From Candidatus Mediterraneibacter faecavium (GTDB lineage: Bacteria > Bacillota > Clostridia > Lachnospirales > Lachnospiraceae): a stretch of 64,000 nt of DNA. The position numbers were made by a program, and so were the translations under genes. Under the pieces are notes generated by a model. That model made no database searches. It was not told the DNA's origin and saw nothing but the letters and a program-made list of their open reading frames with translations. Shown in pieces: positions 26,160 through 34,984 of the stretch. Numbering within the stretch: position 1 is the first letter of the stretch; every line of letters starts with the position of its first letter. The stretch spans positions 51,387 through 115,386 of the forward strand of contig DWVY01000007.1 of NCBI GenBank assembly GCA_019119995.1, read 5' to 3'.

Positions 26160-26511
26160 CTCCTTCCTGTGCATATCGCTGGGATATGAAGGAACATGGC
26201 TGTTTCCATGTTCTTCTGCAGAAAAGGTGCCAGTGGCAGCTTTTCGCAGGCAGCCGTCTCCGTCTGGAGAATCCTGCCGGAAAACTTACCGGTGTTCTTC
26301 CGGCAGGTGTATCCGCCGAAACTCGGCGGATGGATGGCTGCATAGCCGGTGCTGCCTGTCAGCAGCGGATAGCCCTCGGCAGAGCGCACGAGCCCGACCA
26401 GCGGGAGGGTTACCACCGCTTCACGGGGCCCCGCAAAGCCTGCTTTGTGGGGAGAGGAGGAGCAAGGCAGCGCCCGTAGTTTCCGCCAGAGGCGAAAACG
26501 GAGAGAAGCGG

Positions 26512-26547
26512 ACTTTGCGACGACGAAGTGGTGAGTAAGTGCGCCCT
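26512..26547. other. Origin of transfer (oriT), RSF1010/MOBQ type
   Basis: TAAGTGCGCCCT (26536-26547) is identical to the nic region of RSF1010/R1162-type origins. It is preceded, as in those origins, by an imperfect inverted repeat, ACTTTGCGACGACGAAGT (26512-26529). The position between the relaxase gene and the next mobilization gene also fits. The GC-rich 26200-26510 region may contain further protein-binding sites. Confidence 0.85.
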
Positions 26548-26579
26548 TCGGGAATAAAAGCATGCAGAGCTATTGCTGC

Positions 26580-26801
26580 TTAAGAATGTTTCTGCAAATG
26601 GAGCAGAAGAAAATGCCGAAGTCCCTCCGTTGTCATCTCCCGGACTTCCGGTACAACACGTTCCAGCTCGGCTCCTTCCAGGATCAGGCGCCTTGTCCGG
26701 GCGCTCCGCTCTTTTTTCCGGTCTCTTGCCTGGGCAGCTTCCATCCGATGTTTTGCCTGCAGTAATTGCTTTTTTGTTTCTTCTGTTGATAATTTTTCCA
26801 T
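26580..26801 (-). CDS. DUF3847-like small helical protein
   Basis: The 73-residue charged helical protein (KLSTEETKKQLLQAKHRMEA, then RKKERSARTRRLILEGAE) resembles the DUF3847 proteins found next to relaxases in clostridial elements. It may act as a MobC-like accessory at oriT, which lies directly downstream of its stop. AAAGGAG precedes the ATG. The role is inferred from position and basic composition. Confidence 0.7.
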   Translation of the reverse strand: MEKLSTEETKKQLLQAKHRMEAAQARDRKKERSARTRRLILEGAELERVVPEVREMTTEGLRHFLLLHLQKHS

Positions 26802-26916
26802 AAAAGCTCCTTTCCGGTATCTGTCCGGTACCGGCTGTGCCGTGTTCCGGTACTGATACCTGTATGTATGTGCGGCCTTGATCCGGCCGGTATGGTTTTC
26901 CTGTTTTTCCGGTATG

Positions 26917-27729
26917 CTATTTCATGTCCCCGGTGTCAGATTGGAACAGTTTCCGCACTTCTTTCAGGTTAGAAGCGGCATTCATCTCCCGGATATTCTG
27001 ATGGCTGATCTTCACGGGAATACAGCGTTCCAGTATGCGGTCATAAATTCTGGCGTGTGCCAGATCCTGCGGATTTTTCAGTTCTTCCAGAGTCAGATTC
27101 GTTGTGATGATCATGGGTTTCCTGCTCCGGTAACGGCTGTCGATAACGCTGAATACCTGTTCCAGAGCAAACTCGGAATTACGTTCTGCGCCAAGGTCAT
27201 CGATGATCAGCAGACTGTATTGATTGAAACTTTCGATGAAGCGGTTCCGGTCATCGGAGTACATCCCGGTCAGGGTGTTCAGGATGCGGGCAAAATTGGT
27301 CATCAGAACCGGCACGCCCTGCTCCAACAGAGCATTAGCGATACATCCGCCAAAAAAGGATTTCCCTGTTCCCACATCTCCCCAGAGCAGAAGCCCCAGG
27401 GATTTTTCCTTCATCTCCTTCCAGTGGGCGACATATTCATGTGCTTTTCGGATTTCCGGGTTATAGCCTTTGTCATTGGAAAAGTTGTAGTCCCGCAGCG
27501 CTTTGTCCTGCAGGCCGCTGGCCTTGAGCCGTGAGATATGCTCCAGGAATTCCCGCTGTTTCCGTTCTTTCTCCTGCTGTTCGTAAGCTTCCTGCTGACA
27601 GCGGCACCGTATGGCCGGACGGAATTCTTTCCCGCAAAGCTGTACTCTGCACTGCCGAGGTGTATGGCATTTGGAACAGTAAATGAGCCCGTCCGCTTCG
27701 TTTAAATATTCGTCCTCTTTTAAGGTCAT
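26917..27729 (-). CDS. DnaC/IstB-like ATP-binding protein
   Basis: A 270-residue AAA+ ATPase with an N-terminal zinc-finger-like region (YCSKCHTPRQCRVQLCGK, then RCRC) and a C-terminal DnaC domain: Walker A LLLWGDVGTGKSFFGGC and Walker B LLIIDDLGAERNSEFA. This is the helicase-loader type found beside RepA_N genes in clostridial plasmids and elements. ATG 27729 overlaps the rep stop and follows GGAGGAAAG. It should load the replicative helicase at the element's origin. Confidence 0.88.
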   Translation of the reverse strand: MTLKEDEYLNEADGLIYCSKCHTPRQCRVQLCGKEFRPAIRCRCQQEAYEQQEKERKQREFLEHISRLKASGLQDKALRDYNFSNDKGYNPEIRKAHEYVAHWKEMKEKSLGLLLWGDVGTGKSFFGGCIANALLEQGVPVLMTNFARILNTLTGMYSDDRNRFIESFNQYSLLIIDDLGAERNSEFALEQVFSVIDSRYRSRKPMIITTNLTLEELKNPQDLAHARIYDRILERCIPVKISHQNIREMNAASNLKEVRKLFQSDTGDMK

Positions 27730-28274
27730 AGACTTTCCTCCTCCTTGCATTCATATTTCCGGTCAGAACCGGGGCCGTAAGGAATGCGATTTCCCCGATT
27801 CCATCGGTTTCTCTCTTGATATTTGTTCTTTTTATTTTTACTACCGGACAGATTCCTGTCTTTCTGACAGACAAGATCCTGTCTCTCTGGCAGACAGTTT
27901 TCTGTCTCCCTGATGGACAGATTTCTGTCTGCGGACGGCAGGGCATCCGGATACTTTACATAGATGCGGTTAGGACGCCCGATCCCCTGGCGTTTTCGAT
28001 AAATGAGCTGTTTTTCTTCCAGTGCTTTCAGCGCCGTTTTGATGGTCATTTCGCTCTTATGCATGGCGTCTGCCAGAGAAGAGATGGTGAAGAAGAGGTA
28101 TACATGGCCATTTTCATCCGCCCATCTGTCATTCTTCTGTGACAGCCTTGCCCGGTCGAGCAGGATCATGTAAAGGATCTTTGCTGTCTCATTCAGATCA
28201 TCTATTTCCAGTAAAAATCTTGGGAATACCAGATAGTTCAGGATCTGGCTGTCCGGCGTGAGAAACTGTGTCAT
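27726..28274 (-). CDS. RepA_N-type replication initiator
   Basis: The 182-residue protein has the RepA_N N-terminal winged-helix pattern (YLVFPRFLLEIDDLNETAKI, then FFTISSLADAMHKSEMTIKTALKAL). The C-terminal third is basic and of low complexity because the DNA there consists of four 23-bp repeats, as in RepA_N replicons whose origin lies within rep. It heads a rep-dnaC pair. It suggests that the element can replicate autonomously after excision. Confidence 0.82.
   Translation of the reverse strand: MTQFLTPDSQILNYLVFPRFLLEIDDLNETAKILYMILLDRARLSQKNDRWADENGHVYLFFTISSLADAMHKSEMTIKTALKALEEKQLIYRKRQGIGRPNRIYVKYPDALPSADRNLSIRETENCLPERQDLVCQKDRNLSGSKNKKNKYQERNRWNRGNRIPYGPGSDRKYECKEEESL
27847..27938. 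repeat. Four 23-bp iterons inside the rep gene (probable replication origin)
   Basis: CTGTCT recurs at 27856, 27879, 27902 and 27925, exactly 23 bp apart, each within a unit resembling GACAGATTCCTGTCTTTCTG. Since 23 is not a multiple of three, the repeats are conserved as DNA rather than as protein. This matches the intragenic iterons of RepA_N origins. Confidence 0.8.
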
Positions 28275-28307
28275 GTTTCACCTCTCCTCAAATGACGGGT
28301 TCAGGGA

Positions 28308-28685
28308 CTACTCGCCCAGAAAATCCCAGTCCACATCGGCATCCGGGTCAGTCGCCGGAGACTCTGCCGGGGGAGCGGCTGCATCGGACTTTGACAGCCC
28401 GGCCATGCAGCCGGCCAGAAAGACTGGAAGTGCTTTTTCCATAGACCTCTCCACCGCAGAGACTATCTGCTGTACAAACTGTTCTTCCCGCTCCCGAGTT
28501 TCCAGATAGGGATCTTCCCGGTTCTTGTAATAGCGGTCAAAGTAATCTACCAGGGCGGCGGCGATCACCTGACTGTAGGATTTGAATTCCTGCCTGTCCA
28601 TAGTCTGGAGGTACTGCCATGCCTGGGCAGGAATTTCCTTGTCCAAGTTAAACCGGACATTGGTGCTTCGGATTCTTTCTGTCAT
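28308..28685 (-). CDS. ParR-like DNA-binding partition protein
   Basis: The 125-residue protein begins with a beta strand and helices (STNVRFNLDKEIPAQAWQYL, then SYSQVIAAALVDYFDRYY) that fit a ribbon-helix-helix ParR/StbB domain, followed by an acidic Ala/Pro-rich tail. Its start overlaps the ParM stop by four bases. With ParM it should form a type II (actin-like) segregation system binding a nearby centromere. The centromere is most likely within 29.6-29.8 kb, but it was not identified. Confidence 0.75.
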   Translation of the reverse strand: MTERIRSTNVRFNLDKEIPAQAWQYLQTMDRQEFKSYSQVIAAALVDYFDRYYKNREDPYLETREREEQFVQQIVSAVERSMEKALPVFLAGCMAGLSKSDAAAPPAESPATDPDADVDWDFLGE

Positions 28686-29605
28686 GGGCGCTCCTTCCTG
28701 CGGAGAGCGGCAAGCGCAAGAGCTTCATATCCTTTTGCCGTGGCACAGATATCATCAATGATCGTTACCCGGCTTTTCTCATACCGCCCGAAGTTCCGGA
28801 TCAGACAGCCACCGCCGCCCACGATATACAGTCGCATGAGATCCGGATTGTATTCATACCGGCGCAGGGTGGCAAAAATATCTGCCACATACTGCCTTGC
28901 CGCAGAGGTGATACAATCCAGATAAGGTTCCCCGATATCAGCAGTACCGTGGCGGAATACCTGTTCAATCGTTGCTTCATCGATCCTGACGCCGAAGCTA
29001 TCCATGACTGCATTTCGTGCTGCGGTCATGCACTGGCTGACGCCGAACTTCTCTGTCCAGCAGCGGTTCTCCACGGCCTTTTTGTTGTTGATATACAAAA
29101 TGTTCATAGTGCCGTTCCCGATATCTGCCAGAAGATTTGTACCTCTGAAATCTTTGAGACGGCTGACAACGGCAGGGTATCCCTGGGGATACAGGCTGCA
29201 CCCGGCTAAGCGGATGTGATACTCTTTTTTGTTGAACCGATAGGTTACTTCCGGATTGCGGAGCAGATAACTTCGGAATTCTTCCCGCTGTCTGCGGATC
29301 CATGTGAGCGGAAGCCCGGCCGCAAGATGAACGTCTGCTTCCCGGATGCCGTACAGATTCAGTTCCCTTGCCACAGCCATCAGCGTGAGCAGGTAATAGT
29401 CTTCGTCAGCAGCTTTGTCCGGGATAAATTCCTTGTGGCAGTCCCCGATCCGATAGTACATTCCGCCATATTCCAGGATGTTGCCGGAGAAGATCGGTTC
29501 GGTCTCATAGGCTGTCACGCCGTTTTTTGTGACAGTACCGGCAGTCTTAATGTTGCCGTAGCCGTGATCCACGCCGATGATCTTGAGATTTTTAAATTCT
29601 TTCAT
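28682..29605 (-). CDS. parM: ParM/StbA actin-like ATPase
   Basis: A 307-residue actin-fold protein. Phosphate 1 is IIGVDHGYGNIKT, phosphate 2 is LLADIGNGTMNILYI, and the adenosine loop is LYIVGGGGCLIRN. It polymerizes to push sister plasmid copies apart. ATG 29605 is ten bases after GGGAGGTG; the longer frame begins at a GTG inside that ribosome binding site. Together with the RepA_N initiator this shows a plasmid-like maintenance module within an integrative element. Confidence 0.88.
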   Translation of the reverse strand: MKEFKNLKIIGVDHGYGNIKTAGTVTKNGVTAYETEPIFSGNILEYGGMYYRIGDCHKEFIPDKAADEDYYLLTLMAVARELNLYGIREADVHLAAGLPLTWIRRQREEFRSYLLRNPEVTYRFNKKEYHIRLAGCSLYPQGYPAVVSRLKDFRGTNLLADIGNGTMNILYINNKKAVENRCWTEKFGVSQCMTAARNAVMDSFGVRIDEATIEQVFRHGTADIGEPYLDCITSAARQYVADIFATLRRYEYNPDLMRLYIVGGGGCLIRNFGRYEKSRVTIIDDICATAKGYEALALAALRRKERP

Positions 29606-29841
29606 ACTTTTTTGCACCTCCCTGTTTTGTCTTTTTACTCATAAAATAAAGACTCCTTTCCATAGATTTGTCTGGAAAGCAGCACCGGTTTTAAAGAAAT
29701 GGTGCTGTTTTCACTGCAAGTTCATTCTACTGAAAGAAGGCTGTAAGCACATTGAGAAGGGATTGAGCGGAAATTGAGCAAAAAGAAAAGCACCGGTTTA
29801 CAGAACCGATGCCATGTGATTTTGCCGGGATAATCAGAAGA
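29606..29841. other. Intergenic region upstream of parM
   Basis: No gene is visible. It contains AGCACC/GGTGCT arms around a 14-base loop (29682-29707) and a minus-strand terminator (29776-29812). The parM promoter and probably the partition site lie here, but no clear iterated centromere repeats could be picked out by eye. Confidence 0.5.
29776..29812 (-). terminator. Intrinsic terminator of the small exported-protein gene
   Basis: On the minus strand GCATCGGTT and AACCGGTGC form a hairpin (29790-29812), followed by CTTTTCTTTTT. Confidence 0.75.
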
Positions 29842-30156
29842 TTAATTATGAGTATAATTGAAGATTACTGTTTTAAAGGGGCCTGATCCATGTCTGAGGT
29901 GCCAGCGGGAATAATAGAGATCCATTTCAAGGGAGGTTGGTGTGCCGTTGATCCGGTTATGCTCCTGCTCGATGGCTTTCACCGTATCATCTATATCGTG
30001 ATATTTGTAAATCACAACCTTTATTTCCGTATCACGGGTATTTTCGCTGCTAAATGACATACTGTTTACAACAACGTAGTCAGGCAGGCTGATATAATAG
30101 CAGACTGCCGATAATAGAATGACGGAAATAAGTAGGATGATCATTTTTCGCTTCAT
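29842..30156 (-). CDS. Small secreted or membrane-anchored protein of unknown function
   Basis: The 104-residue product opens with KRKMIILLISVILLSAVCYY, a signal peptide or membrane anchor, followed by a soluble domain (DYVVVNSMSFSSENTRDTEI onward). No family was recognised. ATG 30156 was chosen over 30180 because GAGG lies eight bases upstream. It is divergent from a small XRE regulator across a pair of palindromes, so it is probably under that regulator's control. Confidence 0.65.
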   Translation of the reverse strand: MKRKMIILLISVILLSAVCYYISLPDYVVVNSMSFSSENTRDTEIKVVIYKYHDIDDTVKAIEQEHNRINGTPTSLEMDLYYSRWHLRHGSGPFKTVIFNYTHN

Positions 30157-30186
30157 CTTTTTAACCTCGCTTTTCAACACGGGATA

Positions 30187-30211
30187 ACTATATAGTACCT
30201 CACTATATAGT
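30187..30211. promoter_or_regulatory. Paired 10-bp palindromic operators
   Basis: ACTATATAGT occurs at 30187-30196 and again at 30202-30211, each a perfect palindrome, with centres 15 bp apart. They lie between divergent genes, one of which encodes an HTH protein, so they are likely its operators. Confidence 0.7.
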
Positions 30212-30262
30212 GAATTACTACATAAAGATTTATCAAATATACTTTGTGTTGAGGTGAGGAAA

Positions 30263-30478
30263 ATGGATTATGGGCATCTGGAAATGCGAATAGAAGAATT
30301 GCTGAAAGAAAAGGGAATCAGCAAGAATACGATCTGCCGTGATCTGGATATTCCAAGAGCGAATTTTAACAGGTATTGCAGAAATGAATTCCAACGGATA
30401 GATGCAAATCTGGTCTGTAAATTGTGCAGTTATCTGGACTGTGAGATTGGAGAACTGATCGTATATGTAAAAGGATAA
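30263..30478 (+). CDS. Cro/CI-type small HTH regulator
   Basis: A 71-residue XRE-family protein comprising little more than the helix-turn-helix (RIEELLKEKGISKNTICRDL, then IPRANFNRYCRNEFQRIDANLVCKLC). Such YozG-like proteins are common single-domain regulators in Firmicutes elements. ATG 30263 follows GAGGTGAGG; the open frame's upstream GTG overlaps that site. The two ACTATATAGT palindromes just upstream are its probable targets. Confidence 0.8.
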   Translation: MDYGHLEMRIEELLKEKGISKNTICRDLDIPRANFNRYCRNEFQRIDANLVCKLCSYLDCEIGELIVYVKG

Positions 30479-30529
30479 AAAGCCTGACGGATTAGAAAGA
30501 TTTTTTCTGATTTTACCGTGCAGGCTTTT
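30477..30529. terminator. Bidirectional terminator
   Basis: AAAAGCCTG (30477-30485) pairs with CAGGCTTTT (30521-30529), followed by ATTCTT. It lies between the convergent HTH and STAND ATPase genes. Confidence 0.7.
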
Positions 30530-30543
30530 ATTCTTGTTGTTTT

Positions 30544-32844
30544 CTAATTAAGCATCCGTTGTCTTAAAGCTATCCCTGCCTGAGTATAAGTCTGAAGGAT
30601 TTCCTGCTTTTTCGTTTCAATCATATCCGGTTCCCCATTATATATCGCTTCATAGATAGCCAGTGCTTTTTTAAAATGAGTGGTGGCCTGACGGATATCG
30701 CCTGCAGCCAGGCAGATACCGCCCATTGCTTCCTGAACGGTAGCGTAATCTATGGTCTGGTCAGAGTTCAAGTCCCGGATCATCCGGGATAGTTTTTTCA
30801 GAGCGGAGAGTCCTCTTTCCGGTTGTCCCATTTCAGTAAGGAGAACGGCATAGTTCGCAGTCTGAGCAATGCTGTCATGGTAGTAAAGCAGACCATACTG
30901 TTTCAGGATCCGAAGTCCCTGCTCCATAGACTGCTGTGCCAGATCCCGTTTCCCTGCCTTTTTGTAAAGCCCGCCCAGATTGGAGTAGAGATTGGAAACA
31001 AGGTGAGCATTTTTTTCGGAGATCTCCGGGATCAAGGCGATGGCTTCCTTTTCCAGTTTGATGGCTTTTTCTGTTTTCTCTTCACAGGCTGCACGATAAT
31101 CCAGCAGGAGCGCCCGGTCTGTACTGCGTCCGACAGTTTTATCTGTGAGCAGCTCGGATAATTTGTTGATGACTAATTCCATCCCGGCTGTATAGTGGTA
31201 CTTTTCCATGTAGGGAAAGGAGTTCTCTAAAAACAGAAGATAAGCCGGTGTATCATTGTTTTCTATCTGACAGATAATATTTTCTATGGTCTGGAATAAC
31301 TGTTTATAATAGCTGACCTCTTCTCCATGATGAAGACAGACATCCTGCAGGCTGCCAAGCAAAACGGAACTGTTTTTTACGGATGGTTTCGTCTCGTCAA
31401 CAGTGACTTCCTGGATCATTGGGTGGAGTGCAATGTGCCGGCAGGCTTGTGCCTGGATAAAACCTTTCTCAAAAAGGTCATTGATTGTATTCATATCAGG
31501 CAGTTTCAGCCATTGGGCATACAATCTTCCGTTAATCCCATTCGCAGGGATGAAAGCCAGCCCTCTCATAATATCCTGTTCCTCTGGAGAGAGCTGATAT
31601 AAGGAAAACAGAGTGTGTATATGATCATAGTAAGTAGCTTTGCGGCTTTGCCCGTCTTTGATAATGTTGATTGTATCTGTGGCGTCCAGGGCTGACTTTT
31701 CTTCCTGTAGTCTGAACAATAATTTTTGTGGCTCTAAAATTCCGGTTTCCAACAGACGTGCGGATAATTCTACCGCAAGTGTATGGCTGTGAACAGTCTG
31801 GATGATCTGTTTCAGGATAGAAGTATGTTTTTGGGTACCCGAATAGAAACATCCCATCAGTGACAATAAATTTTCCGGATCAGAGATTTCTTTCAGTTCC
31901 ATGAAAGTATAATTGTCAAACAGGCTGCGGGTTGTGAAGATAACACGGCAGCGGTATTTTAACACTACAGATAAAAAAGTATCTTTTGTGGCTGTGGTAT
32001 TGAAGTTATCTATGATCAGCAGGGTGTCTGCTTTCAGAGACCTGAGAAAACGATTATGTTTGCGAAAGCGTTCTTCTTCCGTGTCTTCTTGCAGATCATC
32101 CGAAAAATCAAGATCAATAATATCCTGCCTTAGATCTCCGCTGTACATCAGGTACAGAATGTTCGTATATTCTTTCTTGTAAGCTCTTGCATAAGCCTTA
32201 GCCAGTTCACTCTTTCCAATCCCTGCAATACCGCAGAGAAACACTTTACTGCTTTCTTCTAACAGTGTATGCAATTGTTCCAGCTCGAGATCTCTGCCCA
32301 GAAAGTGGCGGCATGGCTTTGGAACTTCACTGTCCATAATATAATTTAGAACTGCAGGAGAAAGAGTGCCGCCTGCAATTAACTTTCGGTTTCGGGCATC
32401 TCTTTTGACAAATTGCCGTTCCATACCAAAAGAAATCAACTTTGCCAGAAATAAAGGCTGTGTGTCTGCAGCTTTATATAGGACGGACAGTTCTGATTTT
32501 TTCTCTTCGGATATTGTATCGTCCTGTATAAACAGGGTGTATATATCCTGAATGGCTTTGCTGCCGTCAGCCATCAGCGGCAGAAGATTCTGTTCTATTG
32601 TTTTTGCAAGCAGTTCCTGTCTGCTCGGTCTTGCATAATATGAGGATATTTTAGGACTGATTTTTGCCTGTCCTGTCATCCAGCGGCACACCAGCCCATT
32701 GTCCAGTGAGAAATCTTCTAATTCCTGACTGTACATAAAATCTGCAAATATTTCATATAGAAATTCCGGCTGGCTCATCTGATTGCTTTCGCTGATATGG
32801 TTTTTAAGGCAAGTCAGTATGGAACAAAAATCACATCGATCCAA
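30544..32844 (-). CDS. STAND (NB-ARC-like) ATPase with TPR repeats
   Basis: A 766-residue multidomain protein. Residues 1 to about 180 are an uncharacterised helical effector or adaptor region with several Cys near the start. A nucleotide-binding domain follows, with FLGRDLELEQLH, Walker A FLCGIAGIGKSELAKAYA and Walker B TLLIIDNFNTTATKD, then FTTRSLFDNYTF. The C-terminal third has TPR-type helical pairs (LYSNLGGLYKKAGKRDLAQQ and ATVQEAMGGICLAAGDIRQA). This fits a STAND switch, a class used for transcription control and for phage sensing. In this element it could control transfer or act in defence; the sequence does not decide. Confidence 0.8.
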   Translation of the reverse strand: MDRCDFCSILTCLKNHISESNQMSQPEFLYEIFADFMYSQELEDFSLDNGLVCRWMTGQAKISPKISSYYARPSRQELLAKTIEQNLLPLMADGSKAIQDIYTLFIQDDTISEEKKSELSVLYKAADTQPLFLAKLISFGMERQFVKRDARNRKLIAGGTLSPAVLNYIMDSEVPKPCRHFLGRDLELEQLHTLLEESSKVFLCGIAGIGKSELAKAYARAYKKEYTNILYLMYSGDLRQDIIDLDFSDDLQEDTEEERFRKHNRFLRSLKADTLLIIDNFNTTATKDTFLSVVLKYRCRVIFTTRSLFDNYTFMELKEISDPENLLSLMGCFYSGTQKHTSILKQIIQTVHSHTLAVELSARLLETGILEPQKLLFRLQEEKSALDATDTINIIKDGQSRKATYYDHIHTLFSLYQLSPEEQDIMRGLAFIPANGINGRLYAQWLKLPDMNTINDLFEKGFIQAQACRHIALHPMIQEVTVDETKPSVKNSSVLLGSLQDVCLHHGEEVSYYKQLFQTIENIICQIENNDTPAYLLFLENSFPYMEKYHYTAGMELVINKLSELLTDKTVGRSTDRALLLDYRAACEEKTEKAIKLEKEAIALIPEISEKNAHLVSNLYSNLGGLYKKAGKRDLAQQSMEQGLRILKQYGLLYYHDSIAQTANYAVLLTEMGQPERGLSALKKLSRMIRDLNSDQTIDYATVQEAMGGICLAAGDIRQATTHFKKALAIYEAIYNGEPDMIETKKQEILQTYTQAGIALRQRMLN

Positions 32845-33123
32845 TTAAAATTCCACCTTTTCGTATCATTTTATTATCAGTTTGGTGCTGAATTTCTTAT
32901 ATCATAGCACAAACATATGTTCTACACAATATATTTCTTCAACCTTTAAAAGGATGTAGGAAGCAGTCAATCTGACCTCAATTTTCATTCAATGAGTTTC
33001 GCTTCGCAGAAAGGTAGAATCAAATCAGGCTTTCGAAAGCTGAATTTGGCGCAGACAGAACTTTTGTACAACCCTGCCGGCATAGGATGTACAGAGGTCT
33101 GTATGCTGAAGGAGGCATATAGT
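32845..33123. other. Intergenic region upstream of tnpW
   Basis: No gene is visible. It must hold the promoter of the STAND gene (minus strand) and that of the recombinase operon. A TGTACA pair (33065 and 33091) and a TTTCGAAAG palindrome (33032-33040) are the only symmetric sequences I noticed. Confidence 0.4.
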
Positions 33124-33318
33124 ATGAGTACGTTACCAATTACTGCGGAGCAAATCCCGGCGATTTCAGATATTCAAAGCAGTATGGATGGATCTGCAAT
33201 GCAGCGGGAAACGGTAAAGTATGAACACAGCGGCTATCAGATCCGGGTGCATTTTGGCGGAGATAAAACCTTTTTACAATGTATCCGCAACCTGGCAGAG
33301 CGGCGAATCAGCAGTTGA
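33124..33318 (+). CDS. TnpW-like transposon-encoded small protein
   Basis: A 64-residue protein beginning MSTLPITAEQIPAISDIQ and ending RVHFGGDKTFLQCIRNLAER, the pattern of the TnpW family found beside TnpX-type recombinases in Tn4451-like elements. AAGGAGG lies nine bases before ATG 33124. It directly precedes the recombinase pair. Its biochemical role is not known. Confidence 0.8.
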   Translation: MSTLPITAEQIPAISDIQSSMDGSAMQRETVKYEHSGYQIRVHFGGDKTFLQCIRNLAERRISS

Positions 33319-33394
33319 TTTTCTCTGGTTTGTATTGTAAGATAAAGACAATGAAAGACAATGACTATACAAGACCAAAGAAAAGAGGGAAATT

Positions 33395-34984
33395 ATGTAT
33401 AAGGCAGGAATTTATTGCCGCCTTTCTATTGAAGAGCGGGATAAAGAGAGCGAATGCAGCAACAGTATCCGTTCACAGATTCTGATAGCAGAGGATTATA
33501 TCGCTGGTCAGGAGAATGTGGAGAAAGTAAAAGTATATGCGGATGACGGAGCTTCCGGCAGTAATTTTGACAGGACGGAATTTCGGAGGATGCTGGCGGA
33601 TATTGAATTGGGTGTGATTAATATGGTGATCCTGAAAGATGTATCTCGTCTTGGAAGAGAGCATATTGACACGAATTATTATCTGGGAAAGTATTTTCCG
33701 GAAAAGAAAATCCGGGTGGTCTCGATCCTGGATCACTATGACTCAGATATCAGCACATATGATGAACTGCTGGAGATCAAGATACTGCTGAATGACATGT
33801 ATCTTCGAGATACTTCTAAAAAGATCCGTACAACCATACGGGCCAAAAGGACGATGGGGGAATACACACCGAAGGAGCCGCCTTTTGGCTACGTGAAGAG
33901 TAAAACAGTCCATAACCATCTGGAGGTGGATCGATGGGCTGCGGGGATTGTCCGGAGAATTTACAGTATGTATCTGAACGGCAGCGGCGGTACGGTGATC
34001 AGCCGTACTCTGAATGAAGAGCAGATCCCTTGTCCGGCGAAGTATAAAAAAGAAGTATTACAGAGTGGATATGCGTGGACTGTGGGAAAAGGATTGTGGA
34101 CGCCGTCAACTGTCCGGGGGATTCTGAATAATCCGGTATATACCGGTGCGGTTGTTGTAAGAAAATTTGATAAGCCATCTTACAAATTAAATTATCGGAA
34201 GAAGATTCCAGTAGAAGAACTGGAACTGATAGAAAACGCACATGAAGCGATTATTTCAAAGGAAGATTTTGCACAGGTTCAGCAAATAAGAAAAGAACAC
34301 AGGGTTCCTTATTTCGATAAGAATAAGGAACCTCACAAATATGCAGGACTGCTTTTCTGTGGAAAATGTAAAACAGTTATGAGGAAAAGATATCTGGCTT
34401 CCCATAATGGATATGACGGTTATGAGTGCGGTTTTCATCAGAAGATGGGGCAGCATTATTGCGAATTGAATTTTATTTCTTTTGAAAAGCTGGATGAACT
34501 GGTGGCCTTTGCGGTAAATCAGCAGATTTCACGGACAAAGAAAGAGTTGGAAGAACTTGAATGGCAGATGAAGGAGAAAAGACCTGAGACGGAGAATGAA
34601 ATTACCAGGCTGACTGCAAAGATGGAAAGAACTGTCCAGTATCGGAAGAAAGCTTATGAACAGTATATGGATGAGGTGCTGTCTAAGGAAGAATATCTGG
34701 AACTCAGAGAGATGTATGACAGAGAGCGGGAACAGTACCAGAAAGAACTGCAGGAATTGCAGGATAAGGAGAACGAAAAACGGGCTAAATTGCAGGATGC
34801 CGTGAAATGGCTGTCCCATTTTTGCAGGGGCAGGATTACGGAAAAGGAATTGACCAGGGAAGTGCTTCAGGAACTGATAGAGAAGATCTATGTATATCCG
34901 GATCAGCAGATTGATATTTATTTCAGGTTTCGGAAAAGTGACAGTCCAGGAGAAGAGCGTACGGAGAAAGAAGAGGTGATATGA
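33395..34984 (+). CDS. Large serine recombinase 1 (TnpX/TndX type)
   Basis: The 529-residue protein has an N-terminal resolvase domain with catalytic Ser11 (YCRLSIEERD), the conserved VILKDVSRLGREHIDTNYYL, the recombinase domain (about 170-270), a zinc ribbon (CGKCKTVMRKRYLASHNGYDG) and a long coiled coil (about 370-480). It should integrate and excise the element at CATGA sites. Its gene overlaps the second recombinase by four bases, so the two are made together and may act as a pair. It is one of only two recombinases in the window. Confidence 0.93.
   Translation: MYKAGIYCRLSIEERDKESECSNSIRSQILIAEDYIAGQENVEKVKVYADDGASGSNFDRTEFRRMLADIELGVINMVILKDVSRLGREHIDTNYYLGKYFPEKKIRVVSILDHYDSDISTYDELLEIKILLNDMYLRDTSKKIRTTIRAKRTMGEYTPKEPPFGYVKSKTVHNHLEVDRWAAGIVRRIYSMYLNGSGGTVISRTLNEEQIPCPAKYKKEVLQSGYAWTVGKGLWTPSTVRGILNNPVYTGAVVVRKFDKPSYKLNYRKKIPVEELELIENAHEAIISKEDFAQVQQIRKEHRVPYFDKNKEPHKYAGLLFCGKCKTVMRKRYLASHNGYDGYECGFHQKMGQHYCELNFISFEKLDELVAFAVNQQISRTKKELEELEWQMKEKRPETENEITRLTAKMERTVQYRKKAYEQYMDEVLSKEEYLELREMYDREREQYQKELQELQDKENEKRAKLQDAVKWLSHFCRGRITEKELTREVLQELIEKIYVYPDQQIDIYFRFRKSDSPGEERTEKEEVI

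Noticed and set aside
26156..26563. Minus-strand open frame of 135 codons over the oriT region
   Set aside because: It overlaps the nic site and GC-rich mobilization DNA, has no plausible ribosome binding site or domain, and is explained as an open frame caused by base composition.
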